From: Biformimicrobium ophioploci
GTDB lineage: Bacteria; Pseudomonadota; Gammaproteobacteria; Pseudomonadales; Cellvibrionaceae
Direction: 5' to 3'
DNA length: 64,000 bases
Assembly (NCBI RefSeq): GCF_030270605.1
Contig: NZ_BSYJ01000002.1
Location: forward strand, 1-64,000
Numbering within the stretch: the stretch's first letter is position 1; each line of letters starts with the position of its first letter. Shown in pieces: positions 62,529 to 64,000 of the stretch. The position numbers and the translations under genes are program-made. The notes beneath the pieces are model-generated. The model had not been told where the DNA came from and searched no databases. It saw nothing but the letters and a program-made list of their open reading frames with translations.

Positions 62529-64000
62529 ATGGCAGAAGTAACAGTTAGCGAACTCGCCAAATCGGTAGGCGCCAGTGTAGAGCGCCTGCTCAAGCAGATG
62601 AAGGATGCGGGGCTCTCTCATACGAGTGCGGACGCCCTTGTGTCTGACACAGAAAAGCAGACACTGCTGAACTTTTTGAAGAACAGTCACGGCGAGAAGC
62701 CTGTGGAAGCCCCGCGCAAGATCACGCTGAAGCGCAAGACCACCACTACCCTGAAGACCGGGTCCGGTGCCGGGCGCAAGACCGTCAATGTTGAGGTGCG
62801 CAAGAAGCGTACTTACGTGAAGCGTAGCCCGGAAGAGCTGGTGGAGCAGGCGGCAGCGGCAGAGGCTGCAGAAGCCGAAGAACGTGCGGCGGAAGAGGCT
62901 CGCGCCCAGGCCGAAGCGGAGGCCAGGGCAGCAGAAGAGGCTGCCATACTGGCTGCCGAGAAGGCCGCTGCAGAGGCCGCTGCGAGGGCAGCCGAAGAAG
63001 CTTCCGCTTCTGAAGCCACTGCCGAAGAGGCGCCGGCGGAGAAAGAGGCGGCTGAAAAGCCGGCCGAGCCGGTGCGTTCCAGCTATGTGGACGAAATTGA
63101 GCAGATGCGCATTGCCGCGCGCGAGCGCCGCCGCGTTGAAGATGAAGCCAAGCACAAAGAGCAAGAGGAAAAGCTCAAGCAGCTGGCAGCCAACCGCGAA
63201 CGCGCCGAGCGCGAGGAAGAAGAGCGCAAAAAGGCTGCGGCCAAGAAGGACGAAGCTGCAAAAGGCCCGCGTCGCTTGAAGACAGCCGCGCCGGCAGAGC
63301 CGGCTAAGGATGATGACGACGACAAGCGCCAGTCCCGCAAGCGTCGCGGGCCGAAGACCGGCCCGAAGAAGTCGGGCAAGGCCGAACTCTACGCGCTTGC
63401 CGAAGACGACCTCGACGATGGCCTTGGTAAAGGAACGCGCACCCTGAAGCGTTCTGCACTCAAGGGTCGCAATGAACATGGGTTCAAAAGACCCACAGGA
63501 AAACAAGTGTACGAAGTATCCGTTGGCGAAAGCATCTCTGTTGGCGATCTCGCCCAGCAAATGAAGGTCAAGTCCGGTGAGGTCATCAAGCGCCTGATGA
63601 AGATGGGCGTGATGGCGACCATCAACCAGGAAATTGACCGCGATACGGCACAGCTGCTGATCGAGGAGATGGGCCACAAGTTTGTGGAACGTTCCGAATC
63701 TGTTCTGGAAGACAAGCTGGTGGCGGAAGTCAGCGAAGCCAAGGGCGAAACCGTAGCGCGTGCGCCCGTGGTTACCGTCATGGGTCACGTCGACCACGGT
63801 AAAACGTCCCTGCTCGACTACATCCGTAAAGCCAAGGTCGCTTCCGGTGAGGCGGGCGGTATTACCCAGCACATTGGTGCTTACCGGGTGAAGACCAGCC
63901 AGGGTGAAATTACCTTCCTGGATACCCCGGGCCACGCCGCGTTTACCGCCATGCGTGCACGCGGTGCCCAGAGTACTGACGTGGTGATCCTGGTTGTGGC
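62529..64000 (+). CDS. infB: Translation initiation factor IF-2 (partial, truncated by window end)
   Basis: Open from ATG 62529 to the window edge (about 490 residues; a full IF-2 is about 900). The N-terminal IF2N domain [28 protein letters not shown] is followed by a highly charged, Ala/Glu/Lys/Arg-rich helical linker (about residues 95-300). A second IF2N-like region ([33 protein letters not shown]) leads to the GTPase. Its G1 motif is GHVDHGKT and [26 protein letters not shown] follow. It delivers initiator tRNA to the ribosome, fitting the tRNA-fMet gene in the same cluster. The 3' part lies outside the window. Confidence 0.97.
   Translation, partial: MAEVTVSELAKSVGASVERLLKQMKDAGLSHTSADALVSDTEKQTLLNFLKNSHGEKPVEAPRKITLKRKTTTTLKTGSGAGRKTVNVEVRKKRTYVKRSPEELVEQAAAAEAAEAEERAAEEARAQAEAEARAAEEAAILAAEKAAAEAAARAAEEASASEATAEEAPAEKEAAEKPAEPVRSSYVDEIEQMRIAARERRRVEDEAKHKEQEEKLKQLAANRERAEREEEERKKAAAKKDEAAKGPRRLKTAAPAEPAKDDDDDKRQSRKRRGPKTGPKKSGKAELYALAEDDLDDGLGKGTRTLKRSALKGRNEHGFKRPTGKQVYEVSVGESISVGDLAQQMKVKSGEVIKRLMKMGVMATINQEIDRDTAQLLIEEMGHKFVERSESVLEDKLVAEVSEAKGETVARAPVVTVMGHVDHGKTSLLDYIRKAKVASGEAGGITQHIGAYRVKTSQGEITFLDTPGHAAFTAMRARGAQSTDVVILVV

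Noticed and set aside
60974-62593. 539-residue minus-strand ORF opposite nusA
   Set aside because: Shadow of NusA; no start context or recognisable domain.
62523-63935. 470-residue minus-strand ORF opposite infB
   Set aside because: Antisense shadow of a clear IF-2 gene, with low-complexity repeats mirroring the charged linker.

Overview
The window is a high-GC chromosomal segment of a Gram-negative gammaproteobacterium. The housekeeping order ftsH-folP-glmM-tpiA-secG-tRNA-Leu and tRNA-fMet-rimP-nusA-infB, the split class II ribonucleotide reductase, PntAB, RlmE/YhbY, CmoM, a GlyGly-CTERM protease and a bacterial FAN1 all fit this. My best guess is a marine Cellvibrionales-type organism (Microbulbifer-like), but that is an impression from gene content and not a database result. 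No phage, integrase, IS element or CRISPR array was seen.

Layout. Positions 1-2.6 kb hold an orphan membrane protein, an outer-membrane barrel and a DHFR-like reductase. Positions 2.7-5.7 kb (minus) hold the B12-dependent ribonucleotide reductase nrdJ plus its small partner, behind an NrdR box. Positions 6.1-9.1 kb are pntAB, and 9.1-11.7 kb is a secreted M6 metalloprotease. Positions 11.8-18.5 kb hold yhbY, divergent rlmE, ftsH, folP, glmM, tpiA, secG and tRNA-Leu(GAG).

Positions 18.8-44.4 kb form one long co-directional block. It encodes a small secreted protein, three TPR proteins (two of them lipoproteins), a small periplasmic protein, a TolQ/ExbB channel, two TolR/ExbD proteins and a TonB/AgmX-like transducer. 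These are followed by a giant ~3,500-residue DUF11 repeat protein and a ~1,590-residue OmpA-domain plus beta-barrel protein. The composition resembles the proton-driven Agl-Glt/Nfs envelope machines of Myxococcus, here joined to a candidate giant surface cargo and its outer-membrane partner. This is the most interesting system in the window.

Positions 44.4-54.2 kb hold a LysR regulator divergent from a guanidino-hydrolase/carbamoylase pair, a DUF305 plus propeller protein, a D-aminoacylase-like amidohydrolase, an EVE-domain protein, a DUF4242 protein and its divergent LysR. Positions 54.2-59.0 kb (minus) are a tight Sir2 - FAN1 nuclease - nuclease/Fe-S helicase operon. After cmoM, the ancestral cluster resumes at 60.0 kb with the initiator tRNA, rimP, nusA and the start of infB, which runs off the window.

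In many gammaproteobacteria secG-tRNA-Leu is close to tRNA-Met-rimP. Here about 41 kb separates them, and a degenerate copy of the tRNA-fMet 3' half lies just downstream of the intact tRNA.
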